Shown here piece by piece: positions 29,024-39,834 of a DNA stretch of 64,000 nt. The notes below the pieces were generated by a model. The model was given only the letters and a program-made list of their open reading frames with translations, did no database searches and was not told the DNA's origin. Each line of letters starts with the position of its first letter. Positions within the stretch are counted from its first letter, which is position 1. The DNA is from Caecitellus pseudoparvulus (Eukaryota > Bigyra: Bicosoecida), in contig CBFFRQ010000073.1 in assembly GCA_965644315.1 (NCBI GenBank), forward strand, positions 20,092 through 84,091, in the 5' to 3' direction. Both the position numbers and the translations under genes were made by a program.

Positions 29024-30104
29024 AACTGACGGAAAAATGCAGCGCTCGTGCCCAGATGGGCGGCGGAGCCTGGGCATCCGCCTGGTGCTCGTCGGCGCCG
29101 TCACTCGTGGAGCTTGGGCACGTTGCCGTGGTCTGGCACTCAGCCTCCGCCCACCCATCGCAGGCGCCCAAGGATGCCGACGACGGCAGAAAACCCGCGT
29201 GGGCGAGCTCACCGTCCAGTGTCGCGTCATCCCTCGAGCTCCCGGTGAGCAGGATGCTTGGCGTCAAACGACAGAGGCCAGTGCCGTGCTCTGCGCCGAC
29301 GGGAGCCAGAGGGCGAACTGCCCCTGGATGAACCAGAAGGGGCGGATCCCCCGCTGTACCACAGTGGACCCCCATGCGCAGCTCCATGAAATCCGGCGTG
29401 CGGTTGCTTCCCGGAGCGAATTGGATCAGGACTGGGTTCTCACACGTGGCCCGCTGGGCGCCGTCGTCAGGGTGGTCACACACCCCGTTTGCAGGCGGAG
29501 CGTGGGCAGCACGGCCCGCAATGGACCCTCCTCGCCGCCTGGCAACTGCAGCGGAGGGGGTGGGTTTCACCAGGATCTGAATGACCGGCCAGCAGCCTTC
29601 CCCTGAACACTTGCAGGTGAAAGCTTCGCTCATGGCTGATTTGTGCAGCAGGAAGTGCTAGATCAAGTGGTCCACAGTGTGATGCGGTGTGGAGACCAGC
29701 TCAAGTGCTGGGGTGAAGTATGGATCCAAGGAGGCAGCTGGGCAAAACGAAAGCGGAGAAGGCCACAAAAACATACTCGCGAGGTGAGGAATATGACACA
29801 TGGGAGACTTTGCAGAACATTCTGCAGGGGTGCGACGAATTGGATCAAGTCCCTCTCATGCAGTAGAAGGCGGGTCACTCTGCACCGAGCAAAGCGCAAG
29901 AGCCTGGGCGCACGCGCCGCCGTGCGTCCCTCACAGCCGGTGCAATGTCCACGCCTTCGCAAGGCAGTGCAACCTAAGTAAGGGGCACCGAAGGACAAGG
30001 GCTGCCCCCTTCCCCTTCTGCAGACGTACTGTTGCGCATGCTTTGAAATAAAATTTCATCGACGGGTACTGAAACTGCCCTCAAGGGCTTCGAGTGGCGG
30101 ACAT
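29024..30104. other. 1.1-kb interval without a convincing gene
   Basis: Lies between the convergent COQ8 and glycoside-hydrolase genes, an exceptionally large gap for this window. A minus-strand frame from an ATG at 29633 runs 221 codons to 28968, overlapping the COQ8 end by 56 bp. It includes stretches such as VLIQFAPGSNRTPDFMELRM but matches no family I know. Opposite frames of similar length exist, as expected in GC-rich DNA. No tRNA, 5S or snRNA signature was recognised. Confidence 0.35.
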
Positions 30105-32755
30105 TTAGCTCTGCTGTGAGCATGCCCCCGAAGGCAACAGGAGGCTGCCCCTTCCCCAAGCCGCCAACGTGCATGTTGCTGAGTGCAACTGCCTGTCAGG
30201 CAGGGACATCCACTGCACCGTGACTTGCTCCGAGGGCCCACCGGCCATGCTCAGGCGTAGAGTGCCTTGTCGGGAGTCCGCGCTTGCGGAGACGAAGCGG
30301 ATCGGGGACATGGGGACGAACTTGGCGACTTCCCCAAGCACAACAAAAGACGCCCCTCCTTCGCTTGAGAAGGCAGGCGCCAAGTGCCACAGTTGGAAGG
30401 CTGTCTTGTGCAGAGCCGGCAGGGACACGGCGTGGAAGGGCTGCAGGGTGCGTGATGGGTCGCCGTCCCTCCACGCGAAGAAGGAAGCGTTCTGCACGGG
30501 TCCAAGCAGAGGAATCTGCAGCACCTCAGGCCCAAAGACAAAGGGCTGCCACAGCGTCGCAGCGAGGACGGTGCCCCAAGTCATGCCCCCCACCGCGCTG
30601 TACGTTTGCCACAGCTCGCCGTCGGGGCCTGCCCCGCCAAAGGACCGGAATGTGAAAGTGGCATCGACGGCCGTCGCTGGGCGGGAGGGGTGCAGCAGTC
30701 TGCCCTCTGCCGTGCATGTCCTCAGGATGTTCGTGCGGTTCAGGCAAGTTGCACAGTCGCTGGGCCCAACGGGTCCAGAAGAGAGCACACTGACGGCAGC
30801 TTCAAGGGGGGCTGCCGTTTCAGCTGTGAGGGGGCCCCAGTGGTTCCCAGGCTGGGGACCGTTGCGACTCCAAAAGGTGTCCTTCCACGGCACCAAGCCG
30901 ACAGCGTGGGCGAGCAGGGACGAGACGCCAATCCTGTGCGGCAGCGGAGGGCAGGGGGCGTATGTGGACCCGGCAGCACAAGCACGCATAGAAGATGTAC
31001 GTACGAGAACTGGTCATTGTCCGGGTGGTAGTCATCGGACACTCGGATTTGGGTGACGGCTGGGACTTCCAGGCTCTGCAGCACATGGCGGGGGTAGGGC
31101 ATGCAGTACTGGATGGACACGCCTGCGGCATCGGCGCCGGCGCCCATCTGCAGCAACCACTGCCGCCCAACTGTGGGGTCTGACAGGGTGATGGCCATGT
31201 CCTCGAATTCGTTGTGCAGCCAGTCCTGCTCATACGTGAGGAGGCCCCAGTGGGTCGCGTTTGTGAGGAGGTCCACCCAAAACGCCGTCTCCACGGGGAT
31301 GGCCTTGCCGCTGTGCGCGTCCAGCTCAAAAGCATACGCCCCACCGTTCTGTCGCGCGTACTGCGTGAGGTTGGACCAGTAGCGGTTGTGGGCGACAAAG
31401 CGCATGTTGGTGCTTTCAGAGAGGCTGGCCAAGCCCTGCGGCAACTCTGCCGGCATGGCCGTCCAGTTCAACACCCCATCCAGCGGGCCTTTCCAGTACC
31501 ACCAGCTGTCCAGCTGCATGTAGCGGAAAGGAATGCCTGCGGCGCGACTTGACGTAGCCACTGCTGTGAGTGCAGCATTGTAGTCGCTGTACTTTCCCGT
31601 GTCGTAGTAGTAGCTGCGCAGAGAAGGGCGGGCGAGTGGCGTGTAGCGCGCTGCGGCCTGCGGTGCTGCCGGGCAGCGCACACGTACTAGCCGCCATTGT
31701 CAGTGTAGAATGAGAGGTGGTTCATAGTGAAGTCTGCCCGGCTTGCCTGCCGCGACTTGTGGTACCGCCGCCGCAGCAGGGCGCCCCACCCCTCCATGGT
31801 TGCACTGACGCCGGACCCGGCGAACACCATTGTGGACAGGGTGAAGCCGGGCGGGATGAAGTCATACGTACCCATGAGTCCGAATGCCATGGCTCTGGAA
31901 GCATTCACACGGGCCTGGGAGGCCGCCATGAACTCACTCGCGGGCGAGAGGACCAGCGTGTTTTGCGCTGAGGAGTTGTCAAACAACGCCAATGGCACGC
32001 CACCAGATATGCCGCCTGGCAGCAGGCCCCACTGCTCAGCGTTGTACCTGCCTTGCCACGTGCACTGCAGGACGGTGTCTGGGCAGGCCATGTTGCCAGC
32101 GTAAGTCATGAAGCCCAGGGGCACCTCCGGCTCCCCTTCGAACGTCGGGAAGCGGGTGGACACGTCGCTGCGATCACCGTTGCCTGTTGCCGAGATGCCG
32201 TCTGGGAAGTGGTGCTCCAGCACAATCAAGGGTTGGCTGGCAGTGTAGTCCCTGACCCGGGTGATGAAGGAGATGGCGGGGTCCTTGGGGGCTTTCCAGA
32301 CGAATTCATGCACCATCGCATCTGCAACGCGGCGCGGAAGCAGTGAAGGGGAACTTGGTTTCGAGCCAGTCGGCAGCCCCAAGCGACTTGCTCACCTCCA
32401 AAGCCATCGATGGCCGCTGACACGGACAGGGCAGTTGCTTGGAGGTCTCCGGTGGTGGAATGCAGCCACGCTCCCTTCACAAGGGCGGCAGTCTGAGCAT
32501 CGATGCAGCGCTTGCCTGGGTGTGCTTCAGCTGCACTGCACTTGTTGCTGCCTTCCTTACATCTTTCGAATTCAGCCACAGCGCGCCATCGACGCGGACA
32601 GAGAACCCTCCATCCGCTGTAACAGACACATTCAACGTTGGCGGTGGGCCATGGGGCAGTAGGTCACCAAGCTGTGCAGTGTGTGACGGCGGGCTGGCTG
32701 CGGCTCCACAGGCGAGCGCCGCAGCGGTAACCACAAGGGCGGCAAGGGAGGGCAT
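30105..32755 (-). CDS. Secreted glycoside-hydrolase-like protein (alpha-galactosidase-like barrel)
   Basis: Five exons on the minus strand: 32755-32561, 32492-32396, 32321-31688, 31613-31005 and 30933-30105, giving 787 residues; introns are 68-74 nt. The first 21 residues (MPSLAALVVTAAALACGAAA) are a clear signal peptide. An N-terminal beta-rich part leads to a barrel-like region: MNHLSFYTDNGGYYYYDTG, IPFRYMQLDSWWYWKG, RFVAHNRYWS, TYEQDWLHNEFEDM and VSDDYHPDNDQFS. The Asp in YEQDW, with the DSWW and TDNG motifs, looks like an active site of a retaining TIM-barrel hydrolase of the GH31/GH36 kind; exact family and substrate are not known to me. Several N-glycosylation sequons (for example NWT, NLT, NAT, NAS) fit secretion. 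Head-to-head with GT47. Confidence 0.82.
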
Positions 32756-33197
32756 GTCGTTCTACAAAAGCTGGAAACAGTACATCCGGACTATGAAGTC
32801 CAGGTTGAGTGGGTTGAACATTTTCCAGGGTCCTGAATTTGGTCGACTTGGGCGAGACCGCGCGGTCTTGCCACGTTTTTTATTTCGGGCTGGCAACCGT
32901 GCCACTGGATTCCACGAACATGCTGCACCATCCCACATTTCCTCTCATCAACAATGAAATGTGCGCCGCAATTCCTATGCGGTTGCATGGCAGCCTTGGC
33001 TCTCAGCCCTGGCCAGCGGTGCCTGTACGTCGCTGTTGCCATCTCCGCCGCTTTGTGTGGCCGAACCGGAAGCAGCGAGCGCACATCGCACCCTACAACT
33101 ACACTCTTCTAGGCTCCTCTTGCGTTATTTTCGGCATCCCAAGGGAAGATAGGGGCATCTTCACCCTTCGCATTGTATCCAGGGGGAATCACTGCCA
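32756..33197. promoter_or_regulatory. Divergent intergenic region, 442 bp
   Basis: Lies between the secreted hydrolase (minus) and GT47 (plus) genes. It is AT-richer than the flanking coding DNA. No RNA gene, repeat or clear promoter box is seen. Confidence 0.45.
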
Positions 33198-35909
33198 ATG
33201 GGGACGTCACTGCACTTCGGTCGCCAGCATGGCTGTCTGCGGAAATTGCTTTGGCGACGGAGGCTGTCAACTGCGCAACTCCGCCTCACACTGGGTGCAG
33301 CAGTGTTGCTGTGTGCGGGCATTCTCACATGGCACGTACTTTCCATCAGGTCAGCAACTGGGCATGCCCTGATGTCATTCTCAGGACCCGCCTCTGCCTG
33401 CTTAGCGGTGCCTGACCTGGCCTCTGGACCTGCCCCCGCAATGGACTTCACAGTCTTTGCCGACTCTTGCGAAAGCGTCTCGCCGCTCTTGGAACACATG
33501 AGGGCCCTGAGGCTCGGCCTGACAGATCCGTCTTTCTCCAAATTGCGGCCGAAGATGGTGCTGGATGCACCGCTCCACCTGGTCGTTGCAGCCACTGGCT
33601 CGCAGCACGCGGCCTGCCTCCGCAGCCTGCAGGAGGCGACACACGGCACGCAGCAACCTTTCTCCATCCGCATCGTAGACCCCGCCGTCTACCCAGCCCA
33701 CCCTACCAGCTCAGCAGACGAGACGCGCGTGGCGTCCCTCATGCTCGCATCAACACTGCGAGTCAACGGGCACCCTGAAACGCACCAGGAATCGCACCTC
33801 CGCCTGGTGGCCTCGGCAGCCACCTTGTTGGATCGCGGTGCAGAGGCCTTCACTGCGTTGCTGTGGGAGTGCGCGTCTCAGGCCGAGGTCAAGCCGCCCC
33901 CAGACCTGCCCCCCCCACTCCCAGAGTCCTCCGCTGCCCAGCCCCCCAGTGTGCTGGCCATCGGGTCCAGACGGGCGGCCTACCTCGTCCAGGCAGTGCT
34001 GGAGCACGATTTGAAGCGCAGTCCGTGGGCAACTGAAGCCTGGCACGGCGCGCGAGCGTGGCAGCCCTCAGCACCCCCGAACCAGGCTGCCAGGGCTTGG
34101 GCCTGGTTCACCACCACTGCCAGGGCCTGGGCGATGGCCATGCGATCGCCCTGCAGCGTCGTGACAGTGCAGAGCGACTCAGGCGATCCGAAGCCAGAGC
34201 GGGTGGCCTGTGGTCGCATGCCGGCTGGGAACGTCTCAACGCGGCAACCGGCAGCCCTGCCGGCGTACAACCCTGTGCTGGGGGGACACAGCCCCCCACA
34301 CCCCATCGGAGCCCCATCTCACCCGGCGCCATTTTTCGGCCCCGGTGAGCTGGCGGTCGTGGATGGGCTGGCCAGGGATGCCGTGGCAGGGGCTGCAGCC
34401 ACGGCGCTTGCCATACAGCAGCTGCGGGTTGACCGCGAGTCGGCGCAGGCCACTCTGAACGGCACCTGTCTGTACGTGCCCACGTGGCTGGGGCGCTCCT
34501 TCTGGTGCAGTCCGTGGCAGCGCTCTCTTGCGGAGAGTGCGCGGGCTTTGCAGGAGCGGCAGAAGGAGCAGGTGGCAGATCAGTACCGCGTATCACAGAT
34601 GACAGTGGCCGCATGCACTGTCCGCAAGTCCACGAAGGGAGACGGCACGCGAACGCTCCCCCCTGCCGTGGCCGCTCTAGCCACTGACGAAGCCTGCCGT
34701 GGGGTGGAGGCGTGTACTGCGGGGGAAGCATGCCTGGCTTGGGATGCTCCCCAGTGCGCCGTGGCGAGCGGGCAGTGGAAGTTCCACGTGTACCCTGCCC
34801 GCCACGCAGCGGGCACTGGCATGTCAGACGTCATGCGCCAGCTGCGCAAGGTGCTGGCTGCGCACCCTCGTGCCACGTCAGACCCGGAACAGGCGTGTCT
34901 GTTCTTCGTTCCCCTGGACACGCTGGATCGGGACCTGCTGTCTCCCCTGTACGGAGGCGGGAACCTTGAAGAGCACTTGTGGACTCTGCCCCAATGGAAC
35001 GCCAGGGGCCAGGGCGCTGGCTCCAACCACATCGTGCTCAACTGGTACACAGGCGCCTTCCCTGAGTACGCCCCATGGTCAGACCTGCGCCTGGGCAGGG
35101 CGGTGTTCGCCTCAGCTGCCCACACGCAGAGCACACTGCGAGAGGGCCACGACATCGTCCTGCCGCATGTTAACCTGCACGCGCTCCGCAAGGGCGCCGG
35201 GGCCGTGAGTTGGTGGCGGCAGGAGGCACTGGAGGCAGCGCTGACGGGCTCGTGGCTGTGTTCTGCCGCTGGCGCCGTCGCCGGGTCCTGCGGCGGCATG
35301 CTTGCGCCAGACCAGCGCAGCACTCTAGTGTCTTTCAAAGGCAGCGCATACATTGAAGACCAGGGGGTGGAGCGCCTGCAGCTTTGGGGGCTGAGGCAGC
35401 ACACTGGCTGGGAGCACATCCACCTCCAGTGTGACCATGGCCAGCAGCTGGTCGCGCTGCGAGAGCGAGGCTCCCCCATGGCGCAAGCCACCTGTGCAGA
35501 AGCCATGGACGACTGGGCGGCATCAGACCCGTTCCAGGCCCTGCTGCGCGACTCCACCTTCTCCCTCGTGCCTTCTGGGCGGCGCCAGGCGTCATACCGC
35601 CTCACAGAGGTTATGGCCGCGGGTAGCATCCCGGTCATACTCGGCACCGGGCTGCGCCTGCCCTTTGAAGAGGTGCTGGACTGGGATGCCATGTCTGTGC
35701 ACAAGCATGGGTGGAAGGACGTGGGCAAGCTGCCTGGGCTGCTGGCGCAGCTTGCGGCGGATGGGCGCACACTGGCCTCCATGCAGGCAGCGTGCGTGCA
35801 GGCCTACCAAGCCCACCTGGCCTCCATGGAGGCCATCGCAGACACCCTGCTGCTCGTGCTTGACCGGCGCCGTGAGCAGGCTGGTGCCACCGCTGCAGAG
35901 AAAGGGTGA
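33198..35909 (+). CDS. Exostosin-type glycosyltransferase (GT47), type II membrane protein
   Basis: Single exon of 903 residues. The short basic N-terminus (LRKLLWRRRLSTAQ) followed by one hydrophobic segment (LTLGAAVLLCAGILTWHVL, residues about 30-48) gives the type II topology of Golgi transferases. About 480 residues of poorly conserved lumenal stem follow. The exostosin domain starts near residue 525: QWKFHVYPARH, ACLFFVPLDTLDRD, SNHIVLNWYTG, IVLPHVNL, and the hallmark STFSLVPSGRRQASYRLTEV then MAAGSIPVILG. GT47 enzymes transfer sugars onto glycans (glucuronosyl, galactosyl, xylosyl or arabinosyl, depending on subfamily). No C-terminal GT64 domain follows, so this is not a full animal-like EXT. 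The stem is long and may hold an extra unrecognised domain. Confidence 0.87.
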   Translation: MGTSLHFGRQHGCLRKLLWRRRLSTAQLRLTLGAAVLLCAGILTWHVLSIRSATGHALMSFSGPASACLAVPDLASGPAPAMDFTVFADSCESVSPLLEHMRALRLGLTDPSFSKLRPKMVLDAPLHLVVAATGSQHAACLRSLQEATHGTQQPFSIRIVDPAVYPAHPTSSADETRVASLMLASTLRVNGHPETHQESHLRLVASAATLLDRGAEAFTALLWECASQAEVKPPPDLPPPLPESSAAQPPSVLAIGSRRAAYLVQAVLEHDLKRSPWATEAWHGARAWQPSAPPNQAARAWAWFTTTARAWAMAMRSPCSVVTVQSDSGDPKPERVACGRMPAGNVSTRQPAALPAYNPVLGGHSPPHPIGAPSHPAPFFGPGELAVVDGLARDAVAGAAATALAIQQLRVDRESAQATLNGTCLYVPTWLGRSFWCSPWQRSLAESARALQERQKEQVADQYRVSQMTVAACTVRKSTKGDGTRTLPPAVAALATDEACRGVEACTAGEACLAWDAPQCAVASGQWKFHVYPARHAAGTGMSDVMRQLRKVLAAHPRATSDPEQACLFFVPLDTLDRDLLSPLYGGGNLEEHLWTLPQWNARGQGAGSNHIVLNWYTGAFPEYAPWSDLRLGRAVFASAAHTQSTLREGHDIVLPHVNLHALRKGAGAVSWWRQEALEAALTGSWLCSAAGAVAGSCGGMLAPDQRSTLVSFKGSAYIEDQGVERLQLWGLRQHTGWEHIHLQCDHGQQLVALRERGSPMAQATCAEAMDDWAASDPFQALLRDSTFSLVPSGRRQASYRLTEVMAAGSIPVILGTGLRLPFEEVLDWDAMSVHKHGWKDVGKLPGLLAQLAADGRTLASMQAACVQAYQAHLASMEAIADTLLLVLDRRREQAGATAAEKG

Positions 35910-36129
35910 GCGAGGAGTACCCAGAGCTCGCATACTGGCGTTGCCTTGCAAGGCCCTCCTCGCACAGGGGCAGCCGAGCAGCACAGGCCAGGCGCAGCCA
36001 AAACACACTGCAGGTGCTCAGCCAGTGGCAGGGAGCGTGTCAGTGGGATTTCTGAGGCTTCCGCGTCCTGCAGTGCACGGTACAAGCCCTGTGCAGGGCC
36101 CGTTCCAGGTGGCCAGGCGCAGCAACACC

Positions 36130-39100
36130 ATGGCGGCGGCAAGCTCAGTAGCGCCACTGCCGCTGGATGATGCGACACTCAGCCAACTTGCTGGGATTCT
36201 AGAGCAGACTCTAAACCCTGATGATGGCGTGCGGGCCAAAGGTGAGCGCCTGCTGGCGCCGCTAGTGTCATGCTGCGCAAGTTCCGCACACCGCTGCCCC
36301 TCCACCCAGCACAAGAGAATTTGCTGCGACAGGTGGCTCCAAGGCCGCAGTATGCAGTGGCTCTCTTGAACATTCTGAAGGTTCCCTCGTTTTCGGCTGG
36401 AGTCAAGCAGCAGGCTGCCATTCAGTTCAAGAACCACATCAAGAAGTACTGGGCTGCTGTGCGTGTGGCGCGGTAACGGCAGCGGCGCGCATGCCTGGCC
36501 GCAGCTGGCATGCCTTCCCCCGCTCCGCAGGGAGACGAGGCTGACATCTGCATCCCCCAACAAGACCGGGGCCTCGTGAAGCAGCACCTCATCAACCTTA
36601 TGGCCGAGGTGCCGAAGCTTGTGCGGCTACAGCTGGGCGAGGCAGTGGGCACTGTGGCCAATGCCGACTTCCCTGACAACTGGCCCAACCTGTGCCAGGA
36701 GCTGGTGGCCCGCCTGGACACCAGCAATATGGACGTCACCAATGGCATGCTCGCAGCCACTGCGGCGGCCTTCAGCCGGTTCGATGGCGCCTTCGACTCT
36801 GGTGCGTCTGCCAGCGTCAGGCAGGAACTCGCCCACGCTGTCCCACGCTCACTCGAGCCGCTTCACCCCCTGCTACAGATGCCGTGCGGTACCCGCTTGT
36901 TGCCGCCTTGGAGGGCTTCCAGCGGCCCCTGACTGAGCTCTTCCACAAGCTGATGCAGGAGGTGGCGTCTGCCCCCGCCGACGCCAAGGCGCTGACACCC
37001 CGCTTCCAGGTACGGCGGCCCATCCTGCGTCGCCCGCCAGACACTTGCACAGCTCGACCACTATGCGGACTCCGCAGGCGCTGGCGACATGCTGCCGCAT
37101 TTTCTACTGCCTGAACTACATCGAGCTGCCCGAGTTCTTCCTGGACAACATGCAAACGTGGGTGGCCATGTTCCTGCACTTCCTCTCCTACTCGAATGCC
37201 GCGCTGGAGGACCCCGACGAACTCATGGTGCCGGGGCCCGTGGAAACCCTGCAGACGGAGATCATGGCCTGCATGGCGCTGTACGCGGAGAAGTTTGACG
37301 ACGACTTCGAGGAGCACATCCCCAAATTCGTGGACGCCACGGTGCGTGTGCGGCCGCGACACCCCTCCGAGCCAAGCAGCCCCTGCACTCGCCCCCCACG
37401 CATCCCCCTTGCAGTGGAAGCTCTTGCAAGCCGCCAGTGCTGGATCAGTCGCCAGTGTGCCCAAGTATGACGGTACGTGGGTTTGCGCCATGCTTGCTCT
37501 GGCGCATTCGGGGGGTGTGCCTTCCTTGCAGCTTCGGGGCGTCTGACCCGCCGCTGCCCCACCACCCCCCCAACAGCACTTCCTGCCCATACTACCGACG
37601 GCATGCTTGCCATGCAGCCCCCGGAATTACCGCAGTGCACACCCTCCCCCCCTCCTTTCTCAGGCCTCGTCACGCAAGCCATTCGCTTCTTGTCAAGTGT
37701 CGTGTCCAAGAGCAGCCAGGCGCAGCTCTTCGCGAACCCGGCCACTCTGCAGGCCATGTGCCAGAGCGCCGTGCTGCCCAACATGGCGCTGCGGGAGGCA
37801 GATGAGATCGCCTTCGAGGAGAACCCGAAGGAGTACATCATGCGTGACATTGAGGGCTCCAGCTCCGAGACGCGGCGAGCGGCAGCCAGCAAGATGATCA
37901 AGGGCCTCCTGGTGTCATTCTCGCAGGACGTGACGAAGCTGTGCATGGGACTGGTGGACAGCCTCATGCAGGAGTACGCCACCGCCCCAGATGCCAAGTG
38001 GAAGGAGAAGGATGCCGGGCTGGCCCTGCTGTCAGCTCTGGCCGGCCTCACCAGCTTGCGCTCCAAGGGCGTGCAGGAGTTGAACCCACAAGTCGACATC
38101 GTCGCAGTGCTCAAGTCCTACATCATCCCCGAGCTGCACCTGACCGGCTCTGAAGCAGCCAAGATCGAGAGCACGCTGCCCACTGGAGCTGCCATCATCA
38201 AGTGCACGTGCTTGAACTTCATCACGGCATTCAGGCAGCACTGGTCTGCAGCCGTCATGACCGACCTCGCCCCCCTCGTCGCCATGTGGCTCAAGTCCCC
38301 CATGGTGGTCGTGCACTCGTACGCAGCCGTGTGTCTGGAGCGCATGCTGACGGTGAAAGAGGCCGCCCAAGGCTCCAGCACGGGTACCATGCGCGTGCCT
38401 GCCCCGACAGTGAAAGCAATTCTCAACCTGGCGCTGTCAGCGTCTCTGCAGCGCGTCGCTGCAGTCGGGCAGGCAGCTGGCGCTGCCTCTGCTGGCAGTG
38501 CAGGTGTGCTCGGTCGGCAGGATGGCAATGGGGAGAACGAGTGGATGATGCGCCTGGTGCTGCGCATGTTGGTGGCTGCCGACACGGACGCAGCGGGCGT
38601 GATTGGCGAGGTGCTGCAGGTGCTGGTGAAGGTGGCAGAAGCTGTGCTGAGCAACCCAGCGGCACCCAACTTCAACCACCACATGTTCGAGGCAGTGGCT
38701 GTGCTCATCAAGATCGCAGTCAAGGTGCATGCTGCCGACCCTGCGAAGGTTTCAGCCGCTGTGGATGAGTTGGAGGGCGCGCTCATGCCGTTGTTCAACA
38801 CCATTCTGCAGAAGGACGTGACGGAGTTCGTGCCCTACGTGTTCCAGCTGCTCGCTTCGCTGCAAGCGCACAAGCCTGCCCCCCAGCCAGGCCAACACAC
38901 CCTCTCTGCCGGCATGCAGAGCCTGGCAACGTCCCTGGTGCAGGCCAGCCTGTGGGAGCGCAAGTCCAACATCCCTGCTCTGTGCATGCTCATGACAGCT
39001 GTGCTGGCCAAGGGCGCCGCTTTCATGGTGGCACAGAAGAAGATCATGCCGGTGTTGGGAGTGTTCCAGAAGCTCATGTCCGCGGCGTCCACGGAGGACT

Positions 39101-39822
39101 ACGCGCACCACCTCCTCCGCTGCGTCATCCTGTACGTGCCCATGGAGGTGTCCCAAGCCTCACTGCCGACCGCCCTCTCCGTCATCCTGACGCGCATGCA
39201 GACCAAGGGCTCTGTGAAGACTGCTAAGGCGTTCGTGGTCACGATGTGCCTCATCGCCAACAAGGCCGGCGGCGCCACCGCTGTGCAGCTCGTGGAAGCC
39301 ATCCAGCCCGGCCTCTTCACAGACCTCCTGACGTCAGTCGTCCTTCCCCACGCGAACGCCATCATCGCCAAGCACGACCGTCGCACAGTCATTGCTGGGC
39401 TGGCGGCGCTGGCAGGAGATGTCGAGGCGCTGCTGCAGCCCGCCAACTTGCCCCAGTGGCAAGCCGTCGCATCTGTCATCGTGCAGCTGCTGGAGGCACA
39501 GGCAGACACAGCAGCATCTGCACAGCACGCTGCTGCTGCTCGGGTGGAGGCCGCTCTGGAATCTGCAGATGCCGCGCCAGCAGGCTTCGACACTAAGTTC
39601 TCACGGCTGGCCCACGTGTCCGTCCCAGGCTCCATGCAGCGTGGTGGCGTGGAGTACATCCCCGCCGCAACCGACCTGCGTGCCTGCTGGATCGAGAAGC
39701 TGAAGGGGGTGGTGCAGAAGGTGGGCGTTGCTCAGTGGCCTGCCTTGACATCTCAGATGGAGGCGCCCATTGCCGGCGTGCTCAAGCAGTACCTAGCGAG
39801 TGCAGGTGTGACTGTCAGCTAG
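36130..39822 (+). CDS. CSE1: Exportin-2 (importin-alpha re-exporter)
   Basis: Seven exons: 36130-36241, 36316-36458, 36531-36801, 36879-37009, 37078-37341, 37415-37472 and 37664-39822, giving 1,045 residues. Six introns of 68-77 nt, plus one of 191 nt, restore a continuous HEAT-repeat protein: VRAKENLLRQVAPRPQYAVA, IQFKNHIKKYWAAGDEADIC, DRGLVKQHLINLMAEVPKLV, ANADFPDNWPNLCQELVARL, CCRIFYCLNYIELPEFFLDN, FVSSV-like ends and FEENPKEYIMRDIEGSSSET. These match the N-terminal importin-beta and central regions of CSE1/CAS, which returns importin-alpha to the cytoplasm with RanGTP. Exons cluster in the first 1.5 kb; the last exon holds two thirds of the protein. Slightly longer than the usual 960-970 residues, from Ala-rich loops in the C-terminal half. 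Its stop lies 12 bp from the RdRP stop. Confidence 0.94.
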
Positions 39823-39834
39823 TGGCAATGCATT

